The notes beneath the pieces were generated by a model. The model searched no databases. It was not told the origin of the DNA and was given only the letters and a program-made list of their open reading frames with translations. Positions 35,221 through 45,504 of a DNA stretch of 64,000 nucleotides are shown one piece after another. The stretch is from assembly GCA_023168345.1 (NCBI GenBank), contig AP025689.1, positions 990,001 to 1,054,000 of the forward strand. The letters run 5' to 3'. Positions within the stretch are counted from its first letter, which is position 1. Each line of letters starts with the position of its first letter. The translations under genes were made by a program, and so were the position numbers. The DNA is from Lysinibacillus sp. PLM2 (GTDB taxonomy: Bacteria > Bacillota > Bacilli > Bacillales_A > Planococcaceae).

Positions 35221-37197
35221 ATGACATTTGAATTGCAATCCCCCTACCAACCAAGTGGTGATCAACCAGAAGCGATCAAACAACTAGTGCAAGGTGTTAA
35301 AGAAGGAAAAAGACATCAAACATTACTTGGAGCAACAGGTACAGGAAAAACATTTACCATATCCAACGTTATAAAAGAAGTTAATAAACCTACGCTTGTA
35401 ATCGCACATAATAAAACACTTGCTGGTCAATTGTACAGTGAATTTAAGCAATTTTTTCCAAACAATGCAGTTGAATATTTCGTTAGTTATTACGATTACT
35501 ATCAACCAGAAGCCTATGTACCACAAACGGATACATATATAGAAAAAGATTCTAGTATTAACGATGAAATTGATAAACTAAGACATTCTGCAACGAGTGC
35601 TCTATTTGAAAGAGATGATGTCATTATCATTGCATCTGTGTCATGTATTTACGGTTTAGGGAATCCGGAAGAATATCGAGAAATGGTCGTATCCATCCGA
35701 ACAGGAATGGAAATTGAACGAAATCAACTATTACGAAAGCTAGTCGATGTTCAATATGAACGCAATGATATTAACTTCCAACGAGGTACATTCCGTGTAC
35801 GTGGTGACGTGGTTGAAATTTTCCCGGCATCCCGTGACGAGCATTGTATCCGTGTGGAGTTTTTTGGAGATGAAATTGATCGTATCCGTGAAGTCGATGC
35901 ACTAACTGGAGAAATTTTAGGTGAACGTGATCATGTTGCAATTTTCCCAGCATCTCACTTCGTAACACGTGAAGAGAAGATGAAAATCGCCATTGAAAAT
36001 ATTAAAAAAGAATTGGAAGAACAGCTAGAAAAATTCCGCTCAGAAGATAAGTTACTTGAAGCGCAAAGACTTGAGCAAAGAACAAATTATGATTTAGAAA
36101 TGATGAGTGAGATGGGCTTCTGTTCAGGCATCGAGAACTATTCACGTCATTTAACATTGAGAGAACCAGGTGTGACACCATATACATTGCTCGACTATTT
36201 CCCAAAAGATTTTTTACTTGTTGTGGACGAAAGCCATGTAACATTACCACAAGTAAGAGGAATGTATAATGGAGACCAGGCAAGGAAACAAGTTTTAGTG
36301 GAACATGGATTCCGTCTACCGTCTGCTTTAGATAACAGACCATTAAAATTTGAAGAATTTGAAGAGCATCTACATCAAGCTATTTATGTATCAGCTACAC
36401 CTGGACCGTATGAATTGGAGCATACACCAGAAATGGTAGAACAAATTATTCGTCCAACAGGGTTGCTTGATCCAACGATTGATGTTCGACCAATTGAAGG
36501 GCAAATTGATGATTTAATCGATGAAATTCAAATTCGTATAAAACGAAATGAGCGTGTGTTAATCACGACATTAACAAAGAAAATGTCTGAAGATTTAACC
36601 GATTATTTAAAAGAAATGGGAATGAAGGTCGAATATCTTCACTCTGAAATAAAAACACTTGAACGAATTGAAATCATTCGGGAGCTTCGAAAAGGAACGT
36701 ATGATGTACTTGTAGGTATTAACTTACTTAGAGAAGGTCTTGATATACCAGAAGTATCTTTAGTAGCCATTCTTGATGCGGATAAAGAAGGTTTCTTACG
36801 TTCTGAGCGTTCATTGATTCAAACAATCGGAAGAGCTGCCCGTAATGCGAATGGGCACGTCATTATGTATGCTGACAATATGACCGATTCGATGAAGAAG
36901 GCAATTGATGAAACAAAACGCCGTCGTTCTATTCAAGAGGCATATAACAAAGAACATGGCATCACGCCAAAAACCATTCAGAAAAAAATCCCAGATTTAA
37001 TTCGTGCAACACAAGCGGCAGAAGAGGAAGAAACATACGTTACAAAGGTGACAAAGGGCAAAAAATTAACAAAGTCCGAAATAAAAGCGTTAATTGCAAA
37101 ATTAGAACTAGAAATGAAAGAAGCAGCAAAAGCGCTTGATTTCGAACGTGCTGCTGAACTGCGAGATACAATATTCGAACTGAAGGTAGAAGGGTGA
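35221..37197 (+). CDS. uvrB: UvrABC excinuclease subunit B
   Basis: Damage-verification helicase-like subunit of nucleotide excision repair. Walker [10 protein letters not shown] (near residue 40), the beta-hairpin [12 protein letters not shown], helicase motifs [20 protein letters not shown] and QTIGRAARN, and the C-terminal UVR domain [20 protein letters not shown]. Length of 658 aa is normal. AAAGGA precedes the ATG. It overlaps uvrA by 4 nt (GTGA). Confidence 0.97.
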   Translation: MTFELQSPYQPSGDQPEAIKQLVQGVKEGKRHQTLLGATGTGKTFTISNVIKEVNKPTLVIAHNKTLAGQLYSEFKQFFPNNAVEYFVSYYDYYQPEAYVPQTDTYIEKDSSINDEIDKLRHSATSALFERDDVIIIASVSCIYGLGNPEEYREMVVSIRTGMEIERNQLLRKLVDVQYERNDINFQRGTFRVRGDVVEIFPASRDEHCIRVEFFGDEIDRIREVDALTGEILGERDHVAIFPASHFVTREEKMKIAIENIKKELEEQLEKFRSEDKLLEAQRLEQRTNYDLEMMSEMGFCSGIENYSRHLTLREPGVTPYTLLDYFPKDFLLVVDESHVTLPQVRGMYNGDQARKQVLVEHGFRLPSALDNRPLKFEEFEEHLHQAIYVSATPGPYELEHTPEMVEQIIRPTGLLDPTIDVRPIEGQIDDLIDEIQIRIKRNERVLITTLTKKMSEDLTDYLKEMGMKVEYLHSEIKTLERIEIIRELRKGTYDVLVGINLLREGLDIPEVSLVAILDADKEGFLRSERSLIQTIGRAARNANGHVIMYADNMTDSMKKAIDETKRRRSIQEAYNKEHGITPKTIQKKIPDLIRATQAAEEEETYVTKVTKGKKLTKSEIKALIAKLELEMKEAAKALDFERAAELRDTIFELKVEG

Positions 37198-40070
37198 CCA
37201 AAGTGAAAAATACAGAAATTGTTGTCCAAGGGGCACGTTCTAATAATTTAAAAAACGTTACGATTAAAATCCCTCGCGATAAGCTTGTTGTCATAACAGG
37301 CTTATCAGGCTCAGGGAAATCTTCTCTTGCATTTGATACGATTTATGCAGAAGGGCAGCGTAGATATGTAGAATCACTATCTGCCTATGCGCGCCAATTT
37401 TTAGGAAATGTCGATAAGCCAGATGTGGATTCTATAGAAGGATTATCACCGGCAATTGCTATTGATCAAAAAACAACAAGCCGAAATCCGCGTTCTACAG
37501 TTGGAACAGTTACTGAAATATATGATTATTTACGCCTTTTATTTGCACGTATTGGAAAGCCGATTTGTCCTAACCATGGCATAGAAATTACATCTCAAAC
37601 AATACAACAAATGGTTGATCGCCTTATGGAATATCCTGAAAGAACGAAAATGCAGCTTCTTGCACCCATTGTTTCAGGTAAAAAAGGGACACATGTCAAG
37701 CTGTTAGAAGATTTGAGAAAACAAGGTTATGTTCGTGTTCGTGTTGACGGAGAGATTCGTGATTTAGACGATTCGATTGAGCTAGACAAAAACAAAAAAC
37801 ATGATATTGAGGTCATTATTGACCGTGTAGTAGTAAAAGAAGGGGTAGAAGTCCGATTAAGTGATTCTCTTGAAACAGCGTGTAGATTAGCAGAAGGTCG
37901 CGTTTTAGTCGATGTTATCGATCATGAAGAATTGTTATTCAGTGAGCACCATGCCTGTCCAATGTGTGGGTTTTCCATTGGGGAGCTAGAGCCGCGAATG
38001 TTTTCATTTAACAGTCCATTTGGAGCTTGTCCTTCTTGTGATGGGTTGGGCTTTAAACAAGAAGTAGATCTTGATTTACTAATTCCTGATTGGAGTAAAA
38101 CTCTTGAAGAGCATGCTATTGCTGCTTGGGAGCCAACAAGTTCCCAATACTACCCTCAGCTTTTAAAGTCAGTTTGTGATCATTATAAAATTCCAATGGA
38201 TGTTCCAGTTTCAGAGCTTCCAAAGGATCAGATGGATAAAATTCTTTATGGTTCAAATGGGGAACTCATTTATTTCTATTATGAAAGCGATTATGGAAGT
38301 GTTCATAATAAAAAAATTGAGTTTGAAGGGGTTGTTCGAAATGTTGAACGTCGCTTCCGCGAATCTTCTTCTGACTATACTCGTGAACAAATGAGTAAAT
38401 ATATGACGGAGCAACCATGTCCAACATGTAAAGGACATCGCTTAAAACCAGAATCATTAGCAGTAAAAGTTGAAGGATTAAATATTTCAGAAGCTACAAA
38501 GCATTCTATTTCTGAAATGTACGGATTTTTCTCTACATTGACTTTGTCAGAAAAAGATATGCAAATTGCTCGATTAATTATTCGCGAAATTACAGAAAGA
38601 TTGAGCTTTTTAATCAATGTGGGCTTAGATTATTTAACACTTTCGAGATCAGCAGGGACATTATCTGGTGGAGAAGCGCAGCGAATTCGGCTTGCAACTC
38701 AAATAGGATCCCGTTTAACTGGCGTACTTTATATTTTGGACGAGCCTTCCATTGGACTTCATCAACGTGATAACGATCGTCTCATTTCGACATTAAAAGA
38801 GATGCGGGATTTAGGAAATACATTGATTGTCGTTGAACACGATGAAGATACGATGATTGCTGCGGATTATTTAGTAGATGTTGGCCCAGGAGCAGGTGTA
38901 CATGGTGGTGAAATAGTTTCATCTGGAACACCCGCTGAGGTAATGAAAGATGACCGCTCAATTACAGGCCAGTATTTAAGTGGTAAGAAATTTATACCAT
39001 TACCAATCGAACGTAGAAAATCAGATGGGCGTAAGCTGAAAATAAAAGGTGCGAAAGAAAACAATCTAAAAAATGTCACAGTCGATATTCCACTTGGACA
39101 ATTTATCGCTGTAACTGGTGTATCAGGTTCTGGAAAATCTACATTAATTAATGAGATTTTATATAAATCTTTAGCGCATCATTTAAATCGAGCAAAAGTA
39201 AAACCAGGCACTCATAAAGAAATATTAGGCATTGAGCAGCTGGATAAAGTTATCGATATTGACCAATCACCAATTGGAAGAACTCCGAGATCAAATCCGG
39301 CTACTTATACAGGTGTATTTGATGATATCCGTGATTTATTTGCCTCTACTAATGAAGCAAAAATCCGTGGCTATAAAAAAGGGAGATTCAGCTTTAATAC
39401 AAAAGGTGGCCGTTGTGAAGCTTGTAGTGGTGACGGTATTATAAAAATAGAAATGCACTTCTTACCAGATGTATATGTTCCATGTGAAGTATGTGATGGA
39501 AAGCGATATAACCGTGAAACATTAGAGGTTCGTTATAAAGAGAAGAATATTTCAGAAGTATTAAACATGACCATTGAAGATGCAGTTAAATTCTTTGAAA
39601 ATGTACCGAAAATTCAACGTAAGCTTCAGACCATTGTGGATGTAGGTCTAGGTTATATGAAACTAGGACAACCAGCCACTACTTTATCAGGCGGTGAAGC
39701 ACAACGAGTGAAGCTAGCATCGGAACTGCATAGACGTTCAACAGGTAAGTCCTTCTATATTTTAGATGAGCCAACAACTGGCTTACATGTTCATGATATT
39801 GCGCGTCTTCTTGAAGTTCTTCAACGACTTGTTGAAAACGGAGATACGGTGCTGGTAATTGAACATAATCTTGACGTTATTAAAACAGCAGATTATATCA
39901 TTGATCTTGGTCCAGAAGGTGGCGACAATGGTGGGACAATTATTGCAACAGGGACACCGGAAGAGGTTGCAAAGGTCGAAGGTTCATATACTGGTCGTTA
40001 TTTAAAACCTATTTTAGAACGTGATCGAAAACGGATGGAACATGTACTTTTAGAAGCAAGTAAAAAATAA
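37194..40070 (+). CDS. uvrA: UvrABC excinuclease subunit A
   Basis: DNA damage sensor with two ABC ATPase modules. First Walker [13 protein letters not shown] (near residue 33), zinc finger [13 protein letters not shown], first signature [12 protein letters not shown], second Walker [13 protein letters not shown], second zinc finger [10 protein letters not shown] with [10 protein letters not shown], and second signature [12 protein letters not shown]. The 958 aa length is normal. GTG 37194 overlaps the uvrB stop; GTG 37203 is an alternative start. Confidence 0.97.
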   Translation: MTKVKNTEIVVQGARSNNLKNVTIKIPRDKLVVITGLSGSGKSSLAFDTIYAEGQRRYVESLSAYARQFLGNVDKPDVDSIEGLSPAIAIDQKTTSRNPRSTVGTVTEIYDYLRLLFARIGKPICPNHGIEITSQTIQQMVDRLMEYPERTKMQLLAPIVSGKKGTHVKLLEDLRKQGYVRVRVDGEIRDLDDSIELDKNKKHDIEVIIDRVVVKEGVEVRLSDSLETACRLAEGRVLVDVIDHEELLFSEHHACPMCGFSIGELEPRMFSFNSPFGACPSCDGLGFKQEVDLDLLIPDWSKTLEEHAIAAWEPTSSQYYPQLLKSVCDHYKIPMDVPVSELPKDQMDKILYGSNGELIYFYYESDYGSVHNKKIEFEGVVRNVERRFRESSSDYTREQMSKYMTEQPCPTCKGHRLKPESLAVKVEGLNISEATKHSISEMYGFFSTLTLSEKDMQIARLIIREITERLSFLINVGLDYLTLSRSAGTLSGGEAQRIRLATQIGSRLTGVLYILDEPSIGLHQRDNDRLISTLKEMRDLGNTLIVVEHDEDTMIAADYLVDVGPGAGVHGGEIVSSGTPAEVMKDDRSITGQYLSGKKFIPLPIERRKSDGRKLKIKGAKENNLKNVTVDIPLGQFIAVTGVSGSGKSTLINEILYKSLAHHLNRAKVKPGTHKEILGIEQLDKVIDIDQSPIGRTPRSNPATYTGVFDDIRDLFASTNEAKIRGYKKGRFSFNTKGGRCEACSGDGIIKIEMHFLPDVYVPCEVCDGKRYNRETLEVRYKEKNISEVLNMTIEDAVKFFENVPKIQRKLQTIVDVGLGYMKLGQPATTLSGGEAQRVKLASELHRRSTGKSFYILDEPTTGLHVHDIARLLEVLQRLVENGDTVLVIEHNLDVIKTADYIIDLGPEGGDNGGTIIATGTPEEVAKVEGSYTGRYLKPILERDRKRMEHVLLEASKK

Positions 40071-40161
40071 TTGATTAGTATTTTGGATTTGCAATTATAT
40101 TTTGAAGATTTGACATGATTCACCAAAAGCAACACAATATTCGTGATTTTTTTGTATGAGT

Positions 40162-40188
40162 TGAAACTTTTTCTCCTCCCTCGACGTA
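40162..40188 (+). promoter_or_regulatory. Sigma-W-type (ECF) promoter for the yvlB-like gene
   Basis: TGAAAC (40162-40167) followed by TTTTT, then CGTATA (40185-40190), with 17 nt between TGAAAC and CGTA. The sigma-W consensus is TGAAAC-N16-CGTA, so this is one base wider. The yvlABCD operon of B. subtilis is a known sigma-W target, which supports the call. Confidence 0.68.
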
Positions 40189-40215
40189 TACTTGGTATAT
40201 ACCTTAGAGGGAGGA
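40173..40215. repeat. Inverted repeat across the yvlB promoter and ribosome site
   Basis: CCTCCCTC (40174-40181) and GAGGGAGG (40208-40215) are perfect complements, with an inner GTATA/TATAC pair. The left arm lies in the promoter spacer and the right arm is the Shine-Dalgarno sequence. If transcription starts near 40195 the left arm is not in the RNA, so any function would be at DNA level. Confidence 0.7.
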
Positions 40216-40226
40216 TTTTTAAATTC

Positions 40227-41462
40227 ATGGAAAACGAACGAAAACGCATTATACAATTAGTTGAAAATGGAACAATTTCATCGGAAGAGGCGATTGTTTT
40301 ACTAGAAGCGTTGTCAAAGGAAAAAGAATCCACTCAAGAAAAAGCTTCCGCTCCACTGTCTGTATCAAATAAAGAAGAAAAAACAACAGATAATAGTAAA
40401 GCTGAAGAACCAAAATTCGAAAAGATGAATAACGATAAAAAGTCAAAGAACAGCTTTGAAGAGATGTTTAACAATATGTTCAACAATAAAGATACAAATA
40501 ATAAAATGAATGAATTCTTAAATGACTTAAAACAAGATTTGTCTCATTTTAGCCATAAAGTGATGGACTTAATGAATTCAACATACACGAAAGTAAAGGA
40601 TTTCGACTTTGAATTTCCTTTTGGCGACAAGGTTGAATTTGAAAAAACTTATGAATTTAACAGTGAAGAAGTAAGTGGATTTGAAATCGAATTACCAAGT
40701 GGGAAAATAGATGTTACCAAAGGTGAATCTGATAAAATTCTCGTTGAAGCTCAAGTGAAAACAGCACTTGTAAATAAAGATGAAGAAAAAACAAAAGCAG
40801 ATTTCGAACAAAAATTTGTTACATTGAAGGATGGAAAACTAGATGTCACAACACCTTCAAAAATGTCTCAAGTATCATTGCGCCTTGTTTTACCAGAAAA
40901 ACAATACGATTTAGTCATGTTACGCCTGTTAAACGGTGGTATCACCATTTCAAATATTGATACAAAAATAATAAAGATTAAATCATATAATGGTGCTGTA
41001 AAAGTACAACATGCAACATTTGATACAGCAACAATAAATGGTGGTAATGGAGCAATTGAGTTGCGTCATGTAACAGGTGATGAGCTAGAAACTGAAACGG
41101 TAAATGGTCGAATTTATATTGATGGAAACCTACAAGAGATTGAAGCAGAATCCGTAAATGGCTCAGTTGTTGTGACGACAACATCCAATACAGCACGCAA
41201 AATGAAGGCTACTACTGTAGCGGGGGCTGTTGAACTATATGTTCCTAAGACTGTCTCAATCAATGGACAAGTGTCCACAAACTTCGGAAAAGCAGATATT
41301 GGCCTAGCAGATGTAATAATTCGTTCTGAAGAAGAGCAATTTTTAAGTAAAACACAATTTTTTGAAAAAATTGTAGAGGATGCTTCGACATTAAGATTAC
41401 TGGGAGAATCTCGTACCGGCAGCATTATTGTACGCTATACACTACAGTCAAACGAAAACTAA
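40227..41462 (+). CDS. YvlB-like DUF4097 protein with N-terminal SHOCT-like segment
   Basis: 411 aa. Residues 1-35 (RIIQLVENGTISSEEAIVLLEAL) look like the short SHOCT-type helical hairpin; residues 36-140 are charged and low in complexity; residues 165-400 form a DUF4097 beta-helix of repeated strands (SYNGAVKVQ, NGGNGAIELRH, ETVNGRIYIDG, ESVNGSVVV, TVAGAVELYV). No signal peptide or membrane helix. Members are linked to cell-envelope stress responses; the molecular role is unknown. ATG 40227 follows GGGAGGA at a long spacing of about 12; the upstream open frame to 40143 runs into the promoter. Confidence 0.78.
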   Translation: MENERKRIIQLVENGTISSEEAIVLLEALSKEKESTQEKASAPLSVSNKEEKTTDNSKAEEPKFEKMNNDKKSKNSFEEMFNNMFNNKDTNNKMNEFLNDLKQDLSHFSHKVMDLMNSTYTKVKDFDFEFPFGDKVEFEKTYEFNSEEVSGFEIELPSGKIDVTKGESDKILVEAQVKTALVNKDEEKTKADFEQKFVTLKDGKLDVTTPSKMSQVSLRLVLPEKQYDLVMLRLLNGGITISNIDTKIIKIKSYNGAVKVQHATFDTATINGGNGAIELRHVTGDELETETVNGRIYIDGNLQEIEAESVNGSVVVTTTSNTARKMKATTVAGAVELYVPKTVSINGQVSTNFGKADIGLADVIIRSEEEQFLSKTQFFEKIVEDASTLRLLGESRTGSIIVRYTLQSNEN

Positions 41463-41789
41463 AGGCTATTATAAATCAATGAGTGAATCGCTTACGATGC
41501 AAAGTGATTCACTCTCTTTTTGTTCATTACTCCATCAATTTTAGTGAAAATATTTCTTCAAATCTCCCAACGTACTTACCTATTTCCCTCATAATAAAAT
41601 AATTGGAACGAAATTCAACTAGAAAGAAAAACATCGAATTATAGCAATCTATGTTAAAAAAGTTAATAAAAATTAGGTATTGATTAAGAAATTCGGCGAT
41701 ATTGAAATAAAAATGTAATAGTATATGAATGATATAGAATGATATAATCAATGTTGAGATGTAAAAAATCAGAGAATTAAGGTGAATCC
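41463..41789. other. AT-rich intergenic region before ftsE
   Basis: 327 nt holding the yvlB terminator, then AT-rich DNA with no supported gene. A tandem GAATGATATA GAATGATATA (41727-41747) ends in TATAAT (41743-41748), which could be the -10 of the ftsEX promoter; no good -35 is visible. Confidence 0.5.
41481..41521 (+). terminator. Intrinsic terminator after the yvlB-like gene
   Basis: GAGTGAATC and GATTCACTC form a perfect 9-bp stem, followed by TCTTTTTG. Confidence 0.82.
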
Positions 41790-42476
41790 ATGATTTCGAT
41801 GAGAGATGTCTATAAAAAATACCCGAACGGTGTCGTTGCAGCGAATGGCATTAATGTCGATATCCGTCAAGGGGAATTCGTATATGTAGTTGGTCCTAGT
41901 GGTGCTGGGAAATCAACATTTATCAAAATGATGTATAGTGAAGAAAAACCAACATCGGGTGATGTTATTATAAATGGTAAAAATGTAGGGAAAATGAAAA
42001 ACAAACAAATTCCAGCTTTAAGAAGACAGCTTGGGATTGTGTTCCAAGATTTCAAACTGTTACCAAAGCTGAATGTCTACGAAAACGTTGCTTTTGCGTT
42101 AGAAGTAATCGAAGAGCATCCGAAGATGATAAAAAAACGTGTGATGGATGTATTAGATTTAGTAGGTTTAAAACATAAAATGCGTATGCTGCCAAGTGAA
42201 TTATCTGGTGGGGAGCAGCAGCGAGTTTCAATTGCTCGTTCAATTGTCAATATTCCGAAAATTGTTATTGCGGACGAGCCTACAGGAAACCTTGACCCAG
42301 AAAACTCATGGGAGATTATGAAAATCTTTGAGGAGATTAATACTCGCGGAACAACGGTTGTCATGGCTACCCATAACCGAGAAATCGTAAACTCAATTCG
42401 TAAACGTGTAATTGCGATTGAAGGCGGCATGATTGTTCGTGATGCTGATGGGGGTGACTACGGATATGAAGGGTAG
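41790..42476 (+). CDS. ftsE: Cell-division ABC transporter ATPase FtsE
   Basis: Cytoplasmic ATPase that powers FtsX to activate peptidoglycan hydrolases. Walker A GPSGAGKSTFIKMMY (near residue 37), Q-loop FQDFKLLP, signature LSGGEQQRVSIARS, Walker B IVIADEPTGNLDP, and H-loop ATHN. The 228 aa length is normal. AAGGTGA is 5 nt before ATG. It overlaps ftsX by 11 nt. Confidence 0.96.
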   Translation: MISMRDVYKKYPNGVVAANGINVDIRQGEFVYVVGPSGAGKSTFIKMMYSEEKPTSGDVIINGKNVGKMKNKQIPALRRQLGIVFQDFKLLPKLNVYENVAFALEVIEEHPKMIKKRVMDVLDLVGLKHKMRMLPSELSGGEQQRVSIARSIVNIPKIVIADEPTGNLDPENSWEIMKIFEEINTRGTTVVMATHNREIVNSIRKRVIAIEGGMIVRDADGGDYGYEG

Positions 42477-43362
42477 AACTTTACGTAGACACATTCGTGA
42501 AAGCATAAAGTCGTTGGGTCGAAATAGATGGATGACCTTTGCGTCAATTAGTGCAGTGACAGTAACCCTTATACTTGTAGGTATATTTACTGTCATCATG
42601 ATGAATTTAAACAACATTGCCAATACCCTTGAAAATGATGTAGAGATAAAGGTTCTTATTGATATCATTGAAGACGATGAAAAGGGAAAAGCTGCAGAGG
42701 ATGTACTTATTGATCAAGTCAAGAAGCTATCTGGTGTAGCAGAAGTGGAGTATTCCTCTAAGGATCAGGAGCTAGACTTATTGATTCAAAGCCATGGTGA
42801 AGAATTTAAACTATATGAGCAAAGTAATCCGTTACGAAATGTACTATACGTAAAAGCGGAAGATCCATTACAAACAGCAAATATCGCAAAAAAAATCGAG
42901 AAATTTGACAATGTACATAGTGTAGTATATGGAGAAGGTAAAGTAGAAAAACTATTTAGTTTCCTAGAAACTAGTAGAAATATAGGATTAGTTTTAATAT
43001 TAGGATTACTATTTACAGTTATTTTCTTAATCTCAAATACAATTCGTATCACAATTATTGCTAGAAAAGATGAAATTGAGATTATGAAATTAGTAGGTGC
43101 AACAAATTCCTTTGTTCGAATTCCATTTCTATTAGAGGGTATGTGGCTAGGATTTTGTGGTGCAATTATTCCAATGGCACTTGTATCCTTTGTCTACTAC
43201 AACATATATGACGCATATGCACCAAAATTAGAAGGTCAATTAATTCAAATGATTGAAGTAACACCTTTAATTTGGCAAGTGAATGGATTAATCGTTGTAC
43301 TAGGAATTTTCATAGGCGTTTGGGGAAGCTTTATGTCCGTGCGTAAGTTTTTAAAGGTCTAG
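42466..43362 (+). CDS. ftsX: Cell-division ABC transporter permease FtsX
   Basis: Four-helix membrane protein whose extracellular loop passes the FtsE ATPase signal to a cell-wall hydrolase. N-terminal cytoplasmic RRHIRESIKSLGRNRWMTFASI, first helix near residues 25-45, a large extracellular domain (about 50-165), and three C-terminal helices (LVLILGLLFTVIFLISNTIR and later). The 298 aa length is normal. ATG 42466 overlaps ftsE and follows GGGGGTGA; an in-frame start at 42433 would lie deeper in ftsE. Confidence 0.94.
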   Translation: MKGRTLRRHIRESIKSLGRNRWMTFASISAVTVTLILVGIFTVIMMNLNNIANTLENDVEIKVLIDIIEDDEKGKAAEDVLIDQVKKLSGVAEVEYSSKDQELDLLIQSHGEEFKLYEQSNPLRNVLYVKAEDPLQTANIAKKIEKFDNVHSVVYGEGKVEKLFSFLETSRNIGLVLILGLLFTVIFLISNTIRITIIARKDEIEIMKLVGATNSFVRIPFLLEGMWLGFCGAIIPMALVSFVYYNIYDAYAPKLEGQLIQMIEVTPLIWQVNGLIVVLGIFIGVWGSFMSVRKFLKV

Positions 43363-43382
43363 TCGAAAGGAGTATAGTTTGA

Positions 43383-44621
43383 ATGAAAAAAAGTATTAGA
43401 AATCGAATTCAGCTTTTCGTCGCAATTGTAGCAATACTATTAATTGTTCAAGTACCTATTACATATGCGACTAGTTTATCAGATTTGAAAAATGAGAAAA
43501 GCGAAATTGACCAACAAAAAAATGAAATAAACTCTGAAATTAAAGACAAAAGCAACGAGATTAATTCCATCGAAGGTAAATTAGATCAGTTAATAACTCA
43601 AATTGAAACATTAAGTAAAAAAATAACAGATACAAATAAACAAATCTCTACTACAAACGAAGAAATTGAAGTAGCAAATAATAATATTAAAACTTTAGAA
43701 GAAGAAATTACAGTTTTACAAGATAAAATAAATCAGCGTGACGAATTATTACGTGATCGTGCCCGTGCTATACAAGAAAGTGGAACAGTCAATTACTTAG
43801 ATGTATTACTTGGAGCAAATAGTTTTGTAGATTTTATAGATCGTTTCTCTGCAGTTAATACTTTAATAGAAGCTGATCGCCAAATTATGCGTGAGCAACA
43901 GGAAGATCAGAAAAAATTAGAAGAACAAAAGCTTGTATTGGAAAATACGAAAAAAGAGCTTGAAGAAAAGAAAAATGAATTACAAAGATTAAAAGATTCA
44001 TTGAGTACGCAAAAGTCTGAAAAAGATAAATATATAGACGAGCTAGAAGCAGAACAAGAAAAACTAAAAAGTGAAAAAGCATTATTAGAGGAAGAATATT
44101 CAGAGTATCTGGATTTAAGTAAAGAACTTGAACAAAAAATTATTCAAGAGCAACAACGACAATTAGAAGCATTAAAAAACCAAAATGGTGGGTCAATCCC
44201 TAATACTTCTGATGGTACATTCATGAAACCGACAAATGGTGTTTTAACAAGTCCATGGGGCTGGCGTAATCTTGGTTATGGACCAGAATTCCACTATGGT
44301 ATTGACTTAGCGAACAGCACAGGTACACCTATCCTTGCATCAGCAGGTGGTATCATTACTTATGCGGCACCATTATCAACATATGGTAACTGTATCATTG
44401 TCACACATTCTATTAATGGTGAAATTTATACAACCGTATACGCACATTTAAGTTCGATTCAAGTAAGTACAGGGCAAACTGTTGAAAAAGGTCAACAAAT
44501 TGGTTTAATGGGTAGTACAGGCCGTTCAACAGGACCTCACTTACACTTTGAAATTCATACGGGATCTTGGCAAGGACAAAAAGCTGGTAATGTAAACCCA
44601 TTACGTTATATTTCCTTATAA
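43383..44621 (+). CDS. Secreted M23 peptidoglycan endopeptidase with coiled coil (EnvC-like)
   Basis: 412 aa. An N-terminal signal peptide (hydrophobic LFVAIVAILLIVQVPI, cleavage probably after ITYA) is followed by a long coiled coil (about 30-270) rich in Glu, Lys and Gln. The C-terminal LytM/M23 domain (about 285-412) has zinc ligands in HYGIDLA and HLHFEIH, so it should be active. Such proteins bind the FtsX outer loop through their coiled coil and cut peptide crosslinks; B. subtilis uses CwlO in this role. Location 20 nt after ftsX supports that link. Confidence 0.88.
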   Translation: MKKSIRNRIQLFVAIVAILLIVQVPITYATSLSDLKNEKSEIDQQKNEINSEIKDKSNEINSIEGKLDQLITQIETLSKKITDTNKQISTTNEEIEVANNNIKTLEEEITVLQDKINQRDELLRDRARAIQESGTVNYLDVLLGANSFVDFIDRFSAVNTLIEADRQIMREQQEDQKKLEEQKLVLENTKKELEEKKNELQRLKDSLSTQKSEKDKYIDELEAEQEKLKSEKALLEEEYSEYLDLSKELEQKIIQEQQRQLEALKNQNGGSIPNTSDGTFMKPTNGVLTSPWGWRNLGYGPEFHYGIDLANSTGTPILASAGGIITYAAPLSTYGNCIIVTHSINGEIYTTVYAHLSSIQVSTGQTVEKGQQIGLMGSTGRSTGPHLHFEIHTGSWQGQKAGNVNPLRYISL

Positions 44622-44628
44622 TCACGAT

Positions 44629-44670
44629 AATGACTCGAAAGGTACTAGATGCCTTTTGAGTCATTTTTTT
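44629..44670 (+). terminator. Intrinsic terminator after the M23 gene
   Basis: AATGACTCGAAAGG and CCTTTTGAGTCATT pair with one mismatch and end in seven T. Closes the ftsE-ftsX-peptidase operon. Confidence 0.88.
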
Positions 44671-44805
44671 AGATTCGCAAAATTTAGTCTAAAAAATGAC
44701 AGCTAAGTGAAAAGTGATAACGATTTCAGAAAAATATGTTATTCTATTGGAAAAATGAAGTGAATTTCTTATGAATGAATTGTTAGCATAACCGGAGGGC
44801 TGGCT

Positions 44806-45393
44806 TTGAAAAAATCAATGATTGGTGTTGTAGTTGTATTAGCGCTTATTGCCATCATGCTTGGTGGATATATAAAAAATCAAATAGAAGCAAGTGAAGA
44901 AGTTGCTGAACAATCCAAAATTAAAGGGTATGAAGTAGACCTTGTAAATGCTGAATTTGGAATTAAGAAGGGTCAAATGGCGCCTGATTTTACATTAGAA
45001 ACGATTACTGGGGAAACGATCAGCTTATCACAATTAAAAGGGAAAAAAGTTTTGTTAAATTTTTGGGCAACATGGTGTCCACCGTGTAAAGAGGAAATGC
45101 CTGATTTGCAAAATTACTATGAGCGATATGCGAAGGAAGAGAATGTAGAAATTGTTGCAGTTAATTTAACTTATTCTCAAAACTCAATTAAAGATGTACA
45201 ATTATTCGCTGATAGCTATGACCTCACTTTCCCAATCCCTTTATTGCATGAAGAAGCTTTTAGTAAGGAGAAATATCAAGTTTTAACCATTCCTTCCTCA
45301 TTTATGATTGATACAGAAGGAAGAATTCAAAAACAAATTATTGGACCATTAAAAGAAGAAACAATTCAGCAATATCTCAGCGAATTAAACTAG
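44806..45393 (+). CDS. Membrane-anchored thioredoxin-like protein (ResA/TlpA type)
   Basis: 195 aa with one N-terminal membrane anchor (VVVVLALIAIMLGG) and an extracellular thioredoxin fold. The redox motif is WCPPC (in NFWATWCPPCKEEMP, near residue 90) and the cis-Pro loop is LTIPSSFMID. It resembles ResA, which reduces apocytochrome c cysteines, but could serve other extracytoplasmic thiols since no cytochrome genes are near. TTG 44806 follows GGAGGG. Confidence 0.85.
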   Translation: MKKSMIGVVVVLALIAIMLGGYIKNQIEASEEVAEQSKIKGYEVDLVNAEFGIKKGQMAPDFTLETITGETISLSQLKGKKVLLNFWATWCPPCKEEMPDLQNYYERYAKEENVEIVAVNLTYSQNSIKDVQLFADSYDLTFPIPLLHEEAFSKEKYQVLTIPSSFMIDTEGRIQKQIIGPLKEETIQQYLSELN

Positions 45394-45504
45394 TGAAATT
45401 GTACGATAAACAACAATTATTTTAATATGACAAAAGAAATTCGGCCTATGCATGTGTTAGGAAATCTTTTTCGTTCATAGATTGAACGAGAGGAGGTTTA
45501 GTTT

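Noticed and set aside
41114..41425. 103-codon minus-strand frame inside the yvlB-like gene
   Set aside because: Shadow of the regular beta-repeat coding sequence on the + strand.
41527..41751. Minus-strand open frame before ftsE
   Set aside because: AT-rich, no ribosome site and no recognisable product.
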